Below are positions 8,323-14,946 of a stretch of DNA of 16,440 bases, one piece after another. Under the pieces are notes generated by a model. The model was not told where the DNA came from. It worked only from the letters and a program-made list of their open reading frames with translations, and made no database searches. This DNA is from Oscillospiraceae bacterium (GTDB taxonomy: Bacteria; Bacillota; Clostridia; Oscillospirales; Acutalibacteraceae): the NCBI GenBank assembly GCA_031283835.1, contig JAITBA010000045.1:1-16440 (forward strand). The letters run 5' to 3'. Numbering within the stretch: position 1 is the stretch's first letter; every line of letters begins with the position of its first letter. The translations under genes and the position numbers were made by a program.

Positions 8323-8361
8323 GCGGTGGAGTGCTTAAAAACGCTCCACCGCAATATTTTT
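8323..8361 (+). terminator. Intrinsic terminator of the MACPF gene
   Basis: An 11-bp stem, GCGGTGGAGTG (8323-8333) with CGCTCCACCGC (8342-8352), includes one G.U pair, has an 8-base loop and is followed by AATATTTTT. It ends one or two bases before the -35 of the next gene. Confidence 0.92.
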
Positions 8362-8362
8362 G

Positions 8363-8391
8363 TTGACAAACCCCGTAAAGTGTGATACTAT
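8363..8391 (+). promoter_or_regulatory. Near-consensus promoter of the HTH gene
   Basis: TTGACA (8363-8368), a 17-base spacer and TACTAT (8386-8391), with an extended TG at 8383-8384. The expected start near 8398 leaves a leader of about 37 bases before the ATG at 8435. It also rules out the upstream in-frame TTG at 8360, which would place the promoter inside the coding region. Confidence 0.88.
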
Positions 8392-8434
8392 AGTAATAGT
8401 AGATTATTTATTATACACATTAGGAGGACGAACT

Positions 8435-8995
8435 ATGCTTACTTCGGAGCAATTGAAACAAGTAAAGAGGACAAATGTCAGCGTAGACAGCGAAAAAACG
8501 AAAGTGCGTGTCGCGCAGGTGTGGAAGGCGGCAAAAGTCGCGCAGAAACAGACTGCGCGCCGACTGGCCGACGTTTCGGCACAAACGGTGTATCGGGTTT
8601 ATAATACCGGCGGCATTTCTGTGAAGATGGCGCTGGCGCTGGCGCAGAGCCTGAACCTGAACCCTCTGTATTTGACTGGCGAAGCGGACGACCCGGGCAA
8701 ATATGAGGACGCGCAAGCGCGCGCACTGCTGCTGAAGCACGGCTACCAGAAGCTGGTGGCGAGCACGGAATTGCCTAACAAGCAAAAAGAACCCTACGCC
8801 GCAAAACCCGTCGAAAAACCAAAACCTGTTGCGCCCGAGGAGACAATTGCCCCGCCGGAACCGCCGATTGCGGACAGCGAACTTCCGGAAGAGGACTTTG
8901 TGATACTATTCCGCGCATTGGGTATCCAAAGCAAGGCCGGTGTGCCTGCCGCAAGGGCGCGTCTGGCGCAAATCAAGCAACTGCTGATCGTGTAA
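8435..8995 (+). CDS. Helix-turn-helix (XRE-like) DNA-binding protein
   Basis: 186 residues. The ATG at 8435 is chosen because AGGAGG (8422-8427) lies 7 bases upstream and the promoter precedes it. Residues about 26-82 resemble a Cro/XRE-type helix-turn-helix: QTARRLADVSAQTVYRV gives the two helices, followed by KMALALAQSLNLNPLYLTGE, the usual closing helices and LTGE turn of such regulators. A Pro/Glu-rich linker (about 116-150) joins a helical C-terminal segment (EEDFVILFRAL...) that I do not recognise. It has its own strong promoter and may share a transcript with the helicase 63 bases downstream. Its targets are unknown. Control of the neighbouring surface-protein genes is possible, but nothing seen proves it. 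Confidence 0.75.
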   Translation: MLTSEQLKQVKRTNVSVDSEKTKVRVAQVWKAAKVAQKQTARRLADVSAQTVYRVYNTGGISVKMALALAQSLNLNPLYLTGEADDPGKYEDAQARALLLKHGYQKLVASTELPNKQKEPYAAKPVEKPKPVAPEETIAPPEPPIADSELPEEDFVILFRALGIQSKAGVPAARARLAQIKQLLIV

Positions 8996-9001
8996 AAACA
9001 A

Positions 9002-9036
9002 TTTGTGGGGGCGTAGCGCGGCTGCGTCCCTACAAA
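9002..9036 (+). repeat. 16-bp hairpin between the HTH and helicase genes (REP-like)
   Basis: TTTGTGGGGGCGTAGC (9002-9017), loop GCG, then GCTGCGTCCCTACAAA (9021-9036). All 16 positions pair in a plus-strand RNA; the three departures from a perfect palindrome are G.U pairs. There is no T tract behind it, so it is not a typical terminator. It could be a dispersed palindromic repeat or an RNA-stability or attenuation structure ahead of the helicase gene. Confidence 0.8.
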
Positions 9037-9058
9037 ATTTAAATGGAGAGTACAATCA

Positions 9059-10315
9059 TTGAAAACTGAAAGCAAATTCAAAGAACTGGGGCTGATTGCC
9101 CCGATTCTAAAAGCCATTGCCGAGGAGGGGTATGAAACGCCGTCACCTATTCAGGCACAGGCGATTCCCCCGCTGCTGGCGGGCAAAGACATGTTTGGGT
9201 GCGCGCAAACCGGGACGGGCAAAACCGCCGCGTTTGCGATGCCTATTTTGCAAAAATTATATCTGCAGGGCGGCCCTGCGCCGGGGAAACGAAAACTCAA
9301 AGCCTTGATCCTAGCGCCGACGAGGGAGTTGGCACTGCAAATCGCCGAGAGTTTTCAGGCGTATGGCAGACATACCGGGCTAAAAACAACGGCGATTTTT
9401 GGCGGTGTTTCGCAAAACCGGCAGGTGGAAGCGCTGCGGCAGGGGATTGACATTTTGGTTGCAACGCCTGGGCGTTTGAATGACCTCATTGGGCAAAAAT
9501 TGTGCGATTTGCACAATATTTCTTTTTTGGTGTTGGATGAAGCGGACCGCATGCTGGACATGGGATTTATTAACGATGTGAAAAAAGTGCTCACAAAACT
9601 GCCCGACGAACGGCAAACACTGCTGTTTTCGGCCACAATCCCCAAAGAAATTTCGACGCTGGTGGATAGTATTCTGCACGACTATGTGACGATTGCCGTC
9701 ACACCGGTGTCGTCCACCGTTGATTTGATTGACCAAACCCTTTATCTGGTGGACAAAGCGAACAAAGGCCGTCTGCTGGTTGATTTAATTCACGAAAAAA
9801 ATATTGCGTCGGCGCTGGTGTTTTCGCGCACGAAGCATGGTGCTGACAAAATTCAACGACTGCTCGAAAAAGCGGGTATTAACGGCAGGGCGATTCATGG
9901 CAATAAATCGCAAAACGCCCGTCAGGACGCGTTGCGTTCCTTTAAAGCAGGAAAAATTCAGGTTTTGGTTGCCACGGACATTGCCGCGCGCGGCATTGAT
10001 ATTGACGACTTGCCCTATGTGTTCAACTTTGATTTGCCCGCACCGGCCGAAACGTATGTGCACAGAATTGGCCGCACCGGCCGTTCCGGGGCCAGCGGCA
10101 TCGCAATATCATTTTGTGATTATAATGAACTTTCGCTTCTGAAGGACATTGAGAAGCTGATTAAGGCGCCCCTCCCCCGCGTGGAGGAGCACCCGTATCC
10201 TATGCAGGATTTTGAGGTTGTGCCGCTGCGGCAGAACGCAAGGCAATCGCGTTCTGTGGCAACGACAGAGGCAACGCCGCGCCGCGCGAATCACACGCGC
10301 GGCAGAAGGCATTGA
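9059..10315 (+). CDS. DEAD-box ATP-dependent RNA helicase, RhlE-type
   Basis: 418 residues from a TTG start, supported by GGAG (9045-9048) 10 bases upstream and by the N-terminus (FKELGL) matching where the family begins. All helicase motifs are in order: Q motif GYETPSPIQ (24-32), motif I AQTGTGKT (49-56), PTREL, TPGR, motif II DEAD (160-163), SAT (about 192), motif V ATDIAARGID and motif VI HRIGRTGR (from 335). The C-terminus is a short basic tail (RRANHTRGRRH) that probably binds RNA. These enzymes unwind short RNA duplexes during ribosome assembly, mRNA decay or cold adaptation. Length and tail fit RhlE better than the longer CshA or DbpA types, but the exact subfamily is not certain. No promoter is visible directly upstream, so transcription may come from the HTH promoter. 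Confidence 0.93.
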   Translation: MKTESKFKELGLIAPILKAIAEEGYETPSPIQAQAIPPLLAGKDMFGCAQTGTGKTAAFAMPILQKLYLQGGPAPGKRKLKALILAPTRELALQIAESFQAYGRHTGLKTTAIFGGVSQNRQVEALRQGIDILVATPGRLNDLIGQKLCDLHNISFLVLDEADRMLDMGFINDVKKVLTKLPDERQTLLFSATIPKEISTLVDSILHDYVTIAVTPVSSTVDLIDQTLYLVDKANKGRLLVDLIHEKNIASALVFSRTKHGADKIQRLLEKAGINGRAIHGNKSQNARQDALRSFKAGKIQVLVATDIAARGIDIDDLPYVFNFDLPAPAETYVHRIGRTGRSGASGIAISFCDYNELSLLKDIEKLIKAPLPRVEEHPYPMQDFEVVPLRQNARQSRSVATTEATPRRANHTRGRRH

Positions 10316-10406
10316 CAATCAGGCTGTTAGCGTATCCGCGTGGCGTGGGAACGGTGATTGCAGGGCGGGTGGCCACTGCCGGTTTTGCAAAAGCGAAGGC
10401 GATGTT

Positions 10407-11510
10407 TTAAAAATAGACCGCAGGCACCCAAATTTGCAGCGCCAACCAAAGGCTGTCGGCGGCATAACGGCAAAACGCCCCAACAAGGCCAAAATAATCC
10501 TTCGCGGCGGGCTGTGGAATGGAAAGAACGTCACCCTCCAGCGCATCGCCGGCGGCCGCGTCGCTTTGCAGCAAAGAATACCCCAGCGTCACGTCGAAGC
10601 CGTAGCGGTTGGTCGTAATTGTTCCGTAGGAGCCGTCGTCCTTCGCCATACCAAAGCGATAATGCCGGTAACTATCGCCCTCAATGAACGGAATATAGCG
10701 GGCGCGATCGAGCGGGATTGGTTCGCCGTCGGTGTTCTTTGGCCCCGCCAAAATCGAAATATCGGCACGAGGGGCGCCGCCGATGGTGCCGGTAACGCGG
10801 TCTTCGATGGCCCAAACGCCCTCTTCGCAGGCAATGCCGCTCAAATCGAGCCTCTGCACGGCGTTGTAGCTGTTGCGCACCAGCACGCCCACCCGCAAGT
10901 TGCCGCGTGTGACACAGCCCTCCAACGTTAGCCCGGTGCAGTCAATGTCGTCGTCAAAATAGAACCCGCCCTGCACGCTGCTTTCGGCCCGCACACGCCG
11001 GTAGGTCTGGGTTTTTTCTGGCGACCACAGGGCCAAGATATTCACCGCGCCCCGCAACCCGCCAACGCAGGTGACATCCTCCACCAGCACATTGTCGCCA
11101 AACACCCGCAGCGGAAAATCCACCCGCAGCCCGGCGTTGATGTGCAAGTTCCGCACCGTCACGTTGTCGCCCCTGATGGTGAGTACGTCTGTTTTGTTGC
11201 TGTAATCATCAAAATAGAACGGCTCCAATTGCAGGCGCGCGTTGGCGCCCCTTCCTTCAATTGTCACATTTTCCACCACGAGCATTGTCTTGTCCGGCAC
11301 ATCCCAGCCCACGGGCCGAGTGTAAACCGTGCCCTCAATTTCCACTGTGCCGCCGGGTATGGCTTGCGCCACCGCCTCGCGAAAGCTGCCGTCGAACGCG
11401 GTGCCGTTGACATAAATTTGCCCTTTTTGCAGGCCTGCACCGCCCAATAGCAGCACAGAAAGCAAGAGGGCAATTGCGGTGCAAACCGCACAAAAACGCC
11501 TGTGTTTCAT
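10407..11510 (-). CDS. Secreted right-handed parallel beta-helix protein
   Basis: 367 residues. ATG at 11508-11510 is preceded by AAGGAGG (11517-11523) at 6 bases. A signal peptide spans about residues 1-26 (HRR, then AIALLLSVLLLGGAG) and there is no lipobox Cys. The mature part shows beta-helix rungs of the pectate-lyase/PbH1 style: VENVTIEGRGANARL, IRGDNVTVRNLHIN, FGDNVLVEDVTCVGG, YRRVRAESSVQGG, CTGLTLEGCVTRGN, VQRLDLSGIACEEG. The last 90 residues leave this pattern and end in a hydrophobic, aromatic segment (SLWLALQIWVPAVYF). No catalytic residues of a known polysaccharide lyase can be assigned, so the substrate is unknown. It lies downstream of recN in the same direction but behind a MITE-like element, so it may have been added next to the housekeeping cluster. 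It converges on the helicase gene with a 91-base gap in which I see no strong terminator. Confidence 0.75.
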   Translation of the reverse strand: MKHRRFCAVCTAIALLLSVLLLGGAGLQKGQIYVNGTAFDGSFREAVAQAIPGGTVEIEGTVYTRPVGWDVPDKTMLVVENVTIEGRGANARLQLEPFYFDDYSNKTDVLTIRGDNVTVRNLHINAGLRVDFPLRVFGDNVLVEDVTCVGGLRGAVNILALWSPEKTQTYRRVRAESSVQGGFYFDDDIDCTGLTLEGCVTRGNLRVGVLVRNSYNAVQRLDLSGIACEEGVWAIEDRVTGTIGGAPRADISILAGPKNTDGEPIPLDRARYIPFIEGDSYRHYRFGMAKDDGSYGTITTNRYGFDVTLGYSLLQSDAAAGDALEGDVLSIPQPAAKDYFGLVGAFCRYAADSLWLALQIWVPAVYF

Positions 11511-11540
11511 GTTGTTCCTCCTTGATTGTGCAGTGGTATC

Positions 11541-11704
11541 TAGGGCGTGTTGACACTAACGCTCAACGCCCATCTTCTGGCGGATTTTCCGCCGTTCTGC
11601 GTTAATTTTTTTGTAATACGAAAGTATGACTGTAAAAAAATTGCCTTGCCCGGCAAAAAATCCGCTCAAAATCTGGACATTTCGGATAGTGTCAACACGC
11701 CCTA
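11541..11704. mobile_element. MITE-like element (or deleted IS) with perfect 18-bp terminal inverted repeats
   Basis: TAGGGCGTGTTGACACTA (11541-11558) and its exact reverse complement (11687-11704) bound 164 bases with no coding frame. The outermost TA on each side may be the target duplication, leaving 160 bases with 16-bp repeats. The interior is also symmetric about the midpoint (11622-11623): GCGGATTTT (11580-11588) with AAAATCCGC (11657-11665), AATTTTTTT (11604-11612) with AAAAAAATT (11634-11642), and a central ATAC-GAAA-GTAT hairpin (11616-11627). The whole unit can fold into one long imperfect hairpin. It fills most of the recN to beta-helix gap. On the minus strand, TTGCC/GGCAA followed by seven T could act as a weak terminator for recN transcripts. 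Confidence 0.82.
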
Positions 11705-11741
11705 AACAGATGTGGCGTGGTGTGCGACCTTTTGTTGTGCC

Positions 11742-13418
11742 CTAGGCAAAGCCCAGCATTTCGGCCGCCGCGGCCAGCTGCGCTGCTGTGCGCTGTGTGC
11801 CGCCCATGATGCGGGCAATTTCTTCCACCCGCGCCTCCCGCGCCAACAGTGTGATTTTGGTTTGCGTTTCGCCTTCTGCAACGGATTTTTGGATGAACAG
11901 GTGCGTTTTGGCCAGCGCGGCAATCTGCGCCAAGTGCGTCACGCAAATCACCTGACGGCCACAGGCCACCTGCCGCAGCTTCAGCCCAATTTTTTCGGCC
12001 GCGCGGCCGCTGACCCCGGCGTCGATTTCATCAAAAATCAGCGTGCCGGTCGTGTCTTTTTTTGCTAGCACCGCCTTGATAGCCAGCATTACGCGCGAGA
12101 TTTCGCCGCCCGAGGCGATTTTGGCCAGGGGTTTTGGGTTGCCGTTTTCGCCCGCGTTGGCCGAAAATAAAAATTCGAGCCGTTCGCCGCCCTGGGCTGT
12201 GAGCGGCACTTTTTCGGTTTGCACTTCCAGCACCGCGTGGGGCATGTCTAGCCCCGCCAACTCCTCGCGCACACGTGCCGCAAAGCGCATGCCGGCCTCT
12301 CGCCGGGTTTTTGAGAGCTGCCTGGCAAGCGCGATGGTGGCCGCTTTTTGCGTCGCAATTTCCTCCTCCAGCGCCGCAATGCGCGCGTCGCTTCGGGTGA
12401 TGGACGCTTCCTCCGCGCGGGCGTGTGCCAAAAAGGCCAGCATGTCATCTTCCTCTGTGCCATATTTGCGGCCCAGGCGATAATACACATCCAGCCGCCG
12501 CTCCACCGCGTCGGCTTCTGCCGGGTCAAACGCCACTGTCTCGAGCAAGGAACGCAGCTCGGCGGCGCTCTCCTCCAGCTCGTAAGCCGCGCCGCGCACG
12601 CCGTCGCACAACCCCTGCGCGTCTGGCAAAAAGTCCGCCGCACGCTCCAGTGCCGCCGCCGCGCCAAAGGCCAAACCGCTCGCGCCTTCGCCGTCGTCTG
12701 CCCCTGCAAGCGCCTGGCAGGCTTCTTGCAGCGCGCCGATGATTTTTTCGCTGTTGCGCATCACTTCGCGGCGCTGGCGCAGCTGTGTCTGATCGCCGGG
12801 CACAATTTCCGCCTCCTCCAGCTCTGCAACCTGGTGCCGCAGCATGTCGAGCCGCCGGGCCTTCTCGTTTTCGTCCATTTGCAGCGTGTTTTGTTCTTTT
12901 TGTAGGGAGCGCAGGGCGTGGTAGGCCGCCGCGTATTCCTCGCGCAGCCCCTCGTTTTCCGCCACGGCGTCGATGAAATCCAGGTGCCGCGCGGGGTCTA
13001 GCAGTGCCTGGTTGTCGTATTGCCCGTGGATATGCACCAGCAGCTGACCGATTTTTTTGAGCGACGCCACCGGCACCGGCAGCCCGTTGACCCGGCAGCT
13101 ATTTTTGCCCGTCTGCGTAATTGCCCGGTGGAGCACCAATGTGCCGTCTTCCTCCGCGGGCAAATCCATCTCGTCCAACAGCGCGCGCAACGCACTGTCT
13201 TCGCAAAAAAACTGGGCCGTCACCCGGGCACTTTCGGCCCCAGTGCGAATCAAATCACGGCTGGTGCGCTCGCCAAGCACCGCGTGGAGCGCGTCAATCA
13301 CGATGGACTTGCCCGCGCCGGTCTCGCCGGTTATAGCGATAAAGCCGGCGCCTTCCGGCAGCTCCAGCTGTGCGCGCTTGATTACAGCGATGTTTTCGAT
13401 GGTTAAACTGTGCAGCAT
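11742..13418 (-). CDS. recN: DNA repair protein RecN (SMC-like ATPase)
   Basis: 558 residues, the usual length for RecN. The start is ATG at 13416-13418 with GAGGGA about 5 bases upstream. The Walker A site GETGAGKS is at residues 31-38, in the N-terminal sequence LTIENIAVIKRA typical of RecN. A central coiled coil rich in Glu, Ala and Arg spans about 150-370. The ABC signature ASGGEISR lies near 435 and Walker B (LIFDEIDAGVSG) near 460, followed by the VTHLAQIAA His-loop region. RecN is recruited to double-strand breaks and holds DNA ends for RecA-dependent repair. It is the last housekeeping gene of the dxs-tlyA-nadK-argR-recN run, a common Clostridia order. A 161-base gap with duplicated sequence separates it from argR, so it may be transcribed with or apart from the upstream genes. 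Confidence 0.97.
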   Translation of the reverse strand: MLHSLTIENIAVIKRAQLELPEGAGFIAITGETGAGKSIVIDALHAVLGERTSRDLIRTGAESARVTAQFFCEDSALRALLDEMDLPAEEDGTLVLHRAITQTGKNSCRVNGLPVPVASLKKIGQLLVHIHGQYDNQALLDPARHLDFIDAVAENEGLREEYAAAYHALRSLQKEQNTLQMDENEKARRLDMLRHQVAELEEAEIVPGDQTQLRQRREVMRNSEKIIGALQEACQALAGADDGEGASGLAFGAAAALERAADFLPDAQGLCDGVRGAAYELEESAAELRSLLETVAFDPAEADAVERRLDVYYRLGRKYGTEEDDMLAFLAHARAEEASITRSDARIAALEEEIATQKAATIALARQLSKTRREAGMRFAARVREELAGLDMPHAVLEVQTEKVPLTAQGGERLEFLFSANAGENGNPKPLAKIASGGEISRVMLAIKAVLAKKDTTGTLIFDEIDAGVSGRAAEKIGLKLRQVACGRQVICVTHLAQIAALAKTHLFIQKSVAEGETQTKITLLAREARVEEIARIMGGTQRTAAQLAAAAEMLGFA

Positions 13419-13467
13419 AAAAATCCCTCAAATGAAGACGTACGGTGTAGTAATCAACAGACGCGGT

Positions 13468-13615
13468 GCGAGAGCGAAAGTGTTCAGACGCAAGGCGTTT
13501 TGGCGCGATCTAACTTTGCCAGGCACAAAATTTCTTCGCGAGAGCGAAAGTGTTCGGACGCAAGGCGTTTTGGCGCGATTTAAAGGTCTTGTTTTGCCAG
13601 GCGCAAAATTTCTTC
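13468..13615. repeat. Tandem duplication covering the argR 3' end and the argR-recN gap
   Basis: Copy 1 (13468-13537, 70 bases) and copy 2 (13538-13615, 78 bases) abut directly. Their first 42 bases differ at one position and their last 23 bases differ at one position; between these, copy 2 has 8 extra bases. Read on the minus strand, copy 2 contains the last codons and stop of argR (EEILRLAKQDL), while copy 1 carries a near copy of that tail (EEILCLAK) beyond the stop. The whole region lies between two conserved genes. Confidence 0.9.
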
Positions 13616-14047
13616 TTGTACCGCGCGCGTGTCCTCCGCCGTGCGGCACAGCAAAAAAATGGTGTCCTCCCCCGCAAGAGAGCCTACAACGCCCGCGGGG
13701 GGCATGGCGTCCAGCGCGGCACAGGCACCCTGCGCCATGCCCGGGCTGCAATGGACACACACCATGTGCCCTGCGCCATCCACCGAGAGCAGCGCGTCGG
13801 CAATCAGCGCGCGCCGTCGCCGGGCCAAAGCCAAAGCTTCCGCTTCCGCTGTCTCGCGCAGTTCGTAGGTGGTTTTGCCGTCTTTGCCCACGGTTTTTTT
13901 GAGCCCCAGCACCCGCATATCGCGCGACACCGTGGCCTGCGTCGCCGCCACCCCATGGCTTTGCAGATACTCCAGGATTTGCTCTTGCGTGTGCACGTTC
14001 CCGTGCTCCGCCGCCCTCAAAATCAGCTCCTGCCGCCTTGACTTCAT
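13580..14047 (-). CDS. argR: Arginine repressor ArgR/AhrC
   Basis: 155 residues from ATG at 14045-14047. GGAGGT (14055-14060) lies 7 bases upstream, and the longer upstream frame is rejected because it runs into nadK. The N-terminal winged helix (1-65) carries SHGVAATQATVSRDMRVLGL, the ArgR recognition-helix region. The C-terminal half (about 80-150) is the hexamerisation and arginine-binding domain, with GSLAGEDTIFLL at 122-133. The usual GDDT is GEDT here, a conservative change at an arginine-contacting acidic pair. ArgR represses arginine synthesis and activates catabolism when arginine is bound, acting at ARG boxes. In Clostridia argR commonly sits between nadK and recN although those genes are not arginine genes. 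No clear ARG box was seen in its 83-base upstream gap. Its 3' end is part of a tandem duplication. Confidence 0.95.
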   Translation of the reverse strand: MKSRRQELILRAAEHGNVHTQEQILEYLQSHGVAATQATVSRDMRVLGLKKTVGKDGKTTYELRETAEAEALALARRRRALIADALLSVDGAGHMVCVHCSPGMAQGACAALDAMPPAGVVGSLAGEDTIFLLCRTAEDTRAVQEEILRLAKQDL

Positions 14048-14130
14048 GACCCGCACCTCCAAAAAAAATTGACACAACATGCCGCCGAGCGCACCAAAAA
14101 AGCAAGCGGCAACGGGGTTGCAAGGGGTTT

Positions 14131-14946
14131 CTAAATGCGCCGTGCCATCATCTTGCCGCTGAGCACATCCAAAAAGTGGTTTTCTTTTAGCCGGATAAAA
14201 CAGGCTTCCTCCGCCGCGCGGCGAATTTCGACTCGCTGGCCGCCGAAAAGCGCCAACGAAGGCTCCGCGTCGCAGGTAAGCGCAAGACCCTCTTGCGGGA
14301 TTTCGACCACAAAACGGCTTTGCGCCGCAAAGAACAGCGACCGCGAAAACAGCAGGTGGTTGCAAATGGGCGTGAGCAAAACGCCCTCCACTTTTGGGTC
14401 CACCACCGGGCCGCCCGCCGAAAAATTATAGGCCGTGGAACCCGTTGGCGTTGCGAAAATCACCCCGTCGCCCCGGTATTCCAGCCGGTGCCCGCCGCAC
14501 TCCACCGGCAGTTCCGCTACGCCGACAGCTTTGCTGCGCGAAATCACCGCGTCGTTGAGGCAAAGCGCCCGCGCCACACAGCGCGTGTCCGCCAGCACGC
14601 GCGCTTCCAGCAGCATGCGCCTGTCAAGCGCAAATTCTTCTGTGCGCAGCCTGGCCAGCAACGGCAACTCATCCTGCTCCAGCCCCGCCAAAAAACCCAG
14701 CCGCCCGCCGTTTAGGCCCAGCACCGGCTTTTGCAGCGGCAGCGCCTGGTGCACCGCGTGCAAAATCGTGCCGTCGCCGCCCACGGCCAGCAGCGCGTCG
14801 CACGCCGCAAGGGCCGCTTCGTTGAAGGACGCAAGAGCAAGCATGTGGGCTTGCAGACCCACCTGCGCCAGTTGTGCGCAAACCGCCTGCGCCAGCGCCA
14901 GCGCATCCGGCTTTTTTTCGTTCCAAACCACCGCGATTCGCTTCAT
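14131..14946 (-). CDS. nadK: NAD kinase (ATP/polyphosphate-NAD kinase)
   Basis: 271 residues, near the usual family length. ATG at 14944-14946 overlaps the tlyA stop codon by four bases (ATGA), and GGGAGG (14954-14959) lies 7 bases upstream inside tlyA, so translation is probably coupled. Diagnostic motifs: GGDGT at 56-60, LGLNGGRLGFLA around 76-87, LND (130-132, where most members have LNE), and GDGVIFATPTGSTAYNFSAGGP at 159-180, of which GDG and TPTGSTAY form the NAD-binding core. The enzyme phosphorylates NAD to NADP in the cytoplasm and sets the NADP(H) pool, including that used by the DXP pathway started by the neighbouring dxs. Same operon as tlyA and dxs. Confidence 0.97.
   Translation of the reverse strand: MKRIAVVWNEKKPDALALAQAVCAQLAQVGLQAHMLALASFNEAALAACDALLAVGGDGTILHAVHQALPLQKPVLGLNGGRLGFLAGLEQDELPLLARLRTEEFALDRRMLLEARVLADTRCVARALCLNDAVISRSKAVGVAELPVECGGHRLEYRGDGVIFATPTGSTAYNFSAGGPVVDPKVEGVLLTPICNHLLFSRSLFFAAQSRFVVEIPQEGLALTCDAEPSLALFGGQRVEIRRAAEEACFIRLKENHFLDVLSGKMMARRI

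Noticed and set aside
8360..8434. Upstream TTG start adding 25 residues to the HTH protein
   Set aside because: The -35 and -10 boxes lie inside this extension and a good Shine-Dalgarno site directs the ATG at 8435.
10316..10406. Shared bidirectional terminator between the helicase and beta-helix genes
   Set aside because: Only weak GC-rich pairing around GTGGCCAC and no T tract on either side of it; not strong enough to call.
10212..10931. Plus-strand frame of 239 codons across the helicase end and the beta-helix gene
   Set aside because: It spans two convergent genes, has no motifs, and the beta-helix protein with signal peptide and ribosome site is on the other strand.
11541..11600. Promoter inside the MITE-like element from its TTGACA
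   Set aside because: No acceptable -10 hexamer was found 16-18 bases away on either strand, so I did not list it as a promoter.
13468..13615. CRISPR-like array
   Set aside because: Only two abutting copies of unequal length, with no regular spacers, and the repeat covers the end of a gene.
14048..14365. N-terminal extension of ArgR by about 100 residues
   Set aside because: It would overlap nadK heavily, is Arg/Pro/Gly-rich without domain character, and the ATG at 14047 has a good ribosome site and gives the normal family length.
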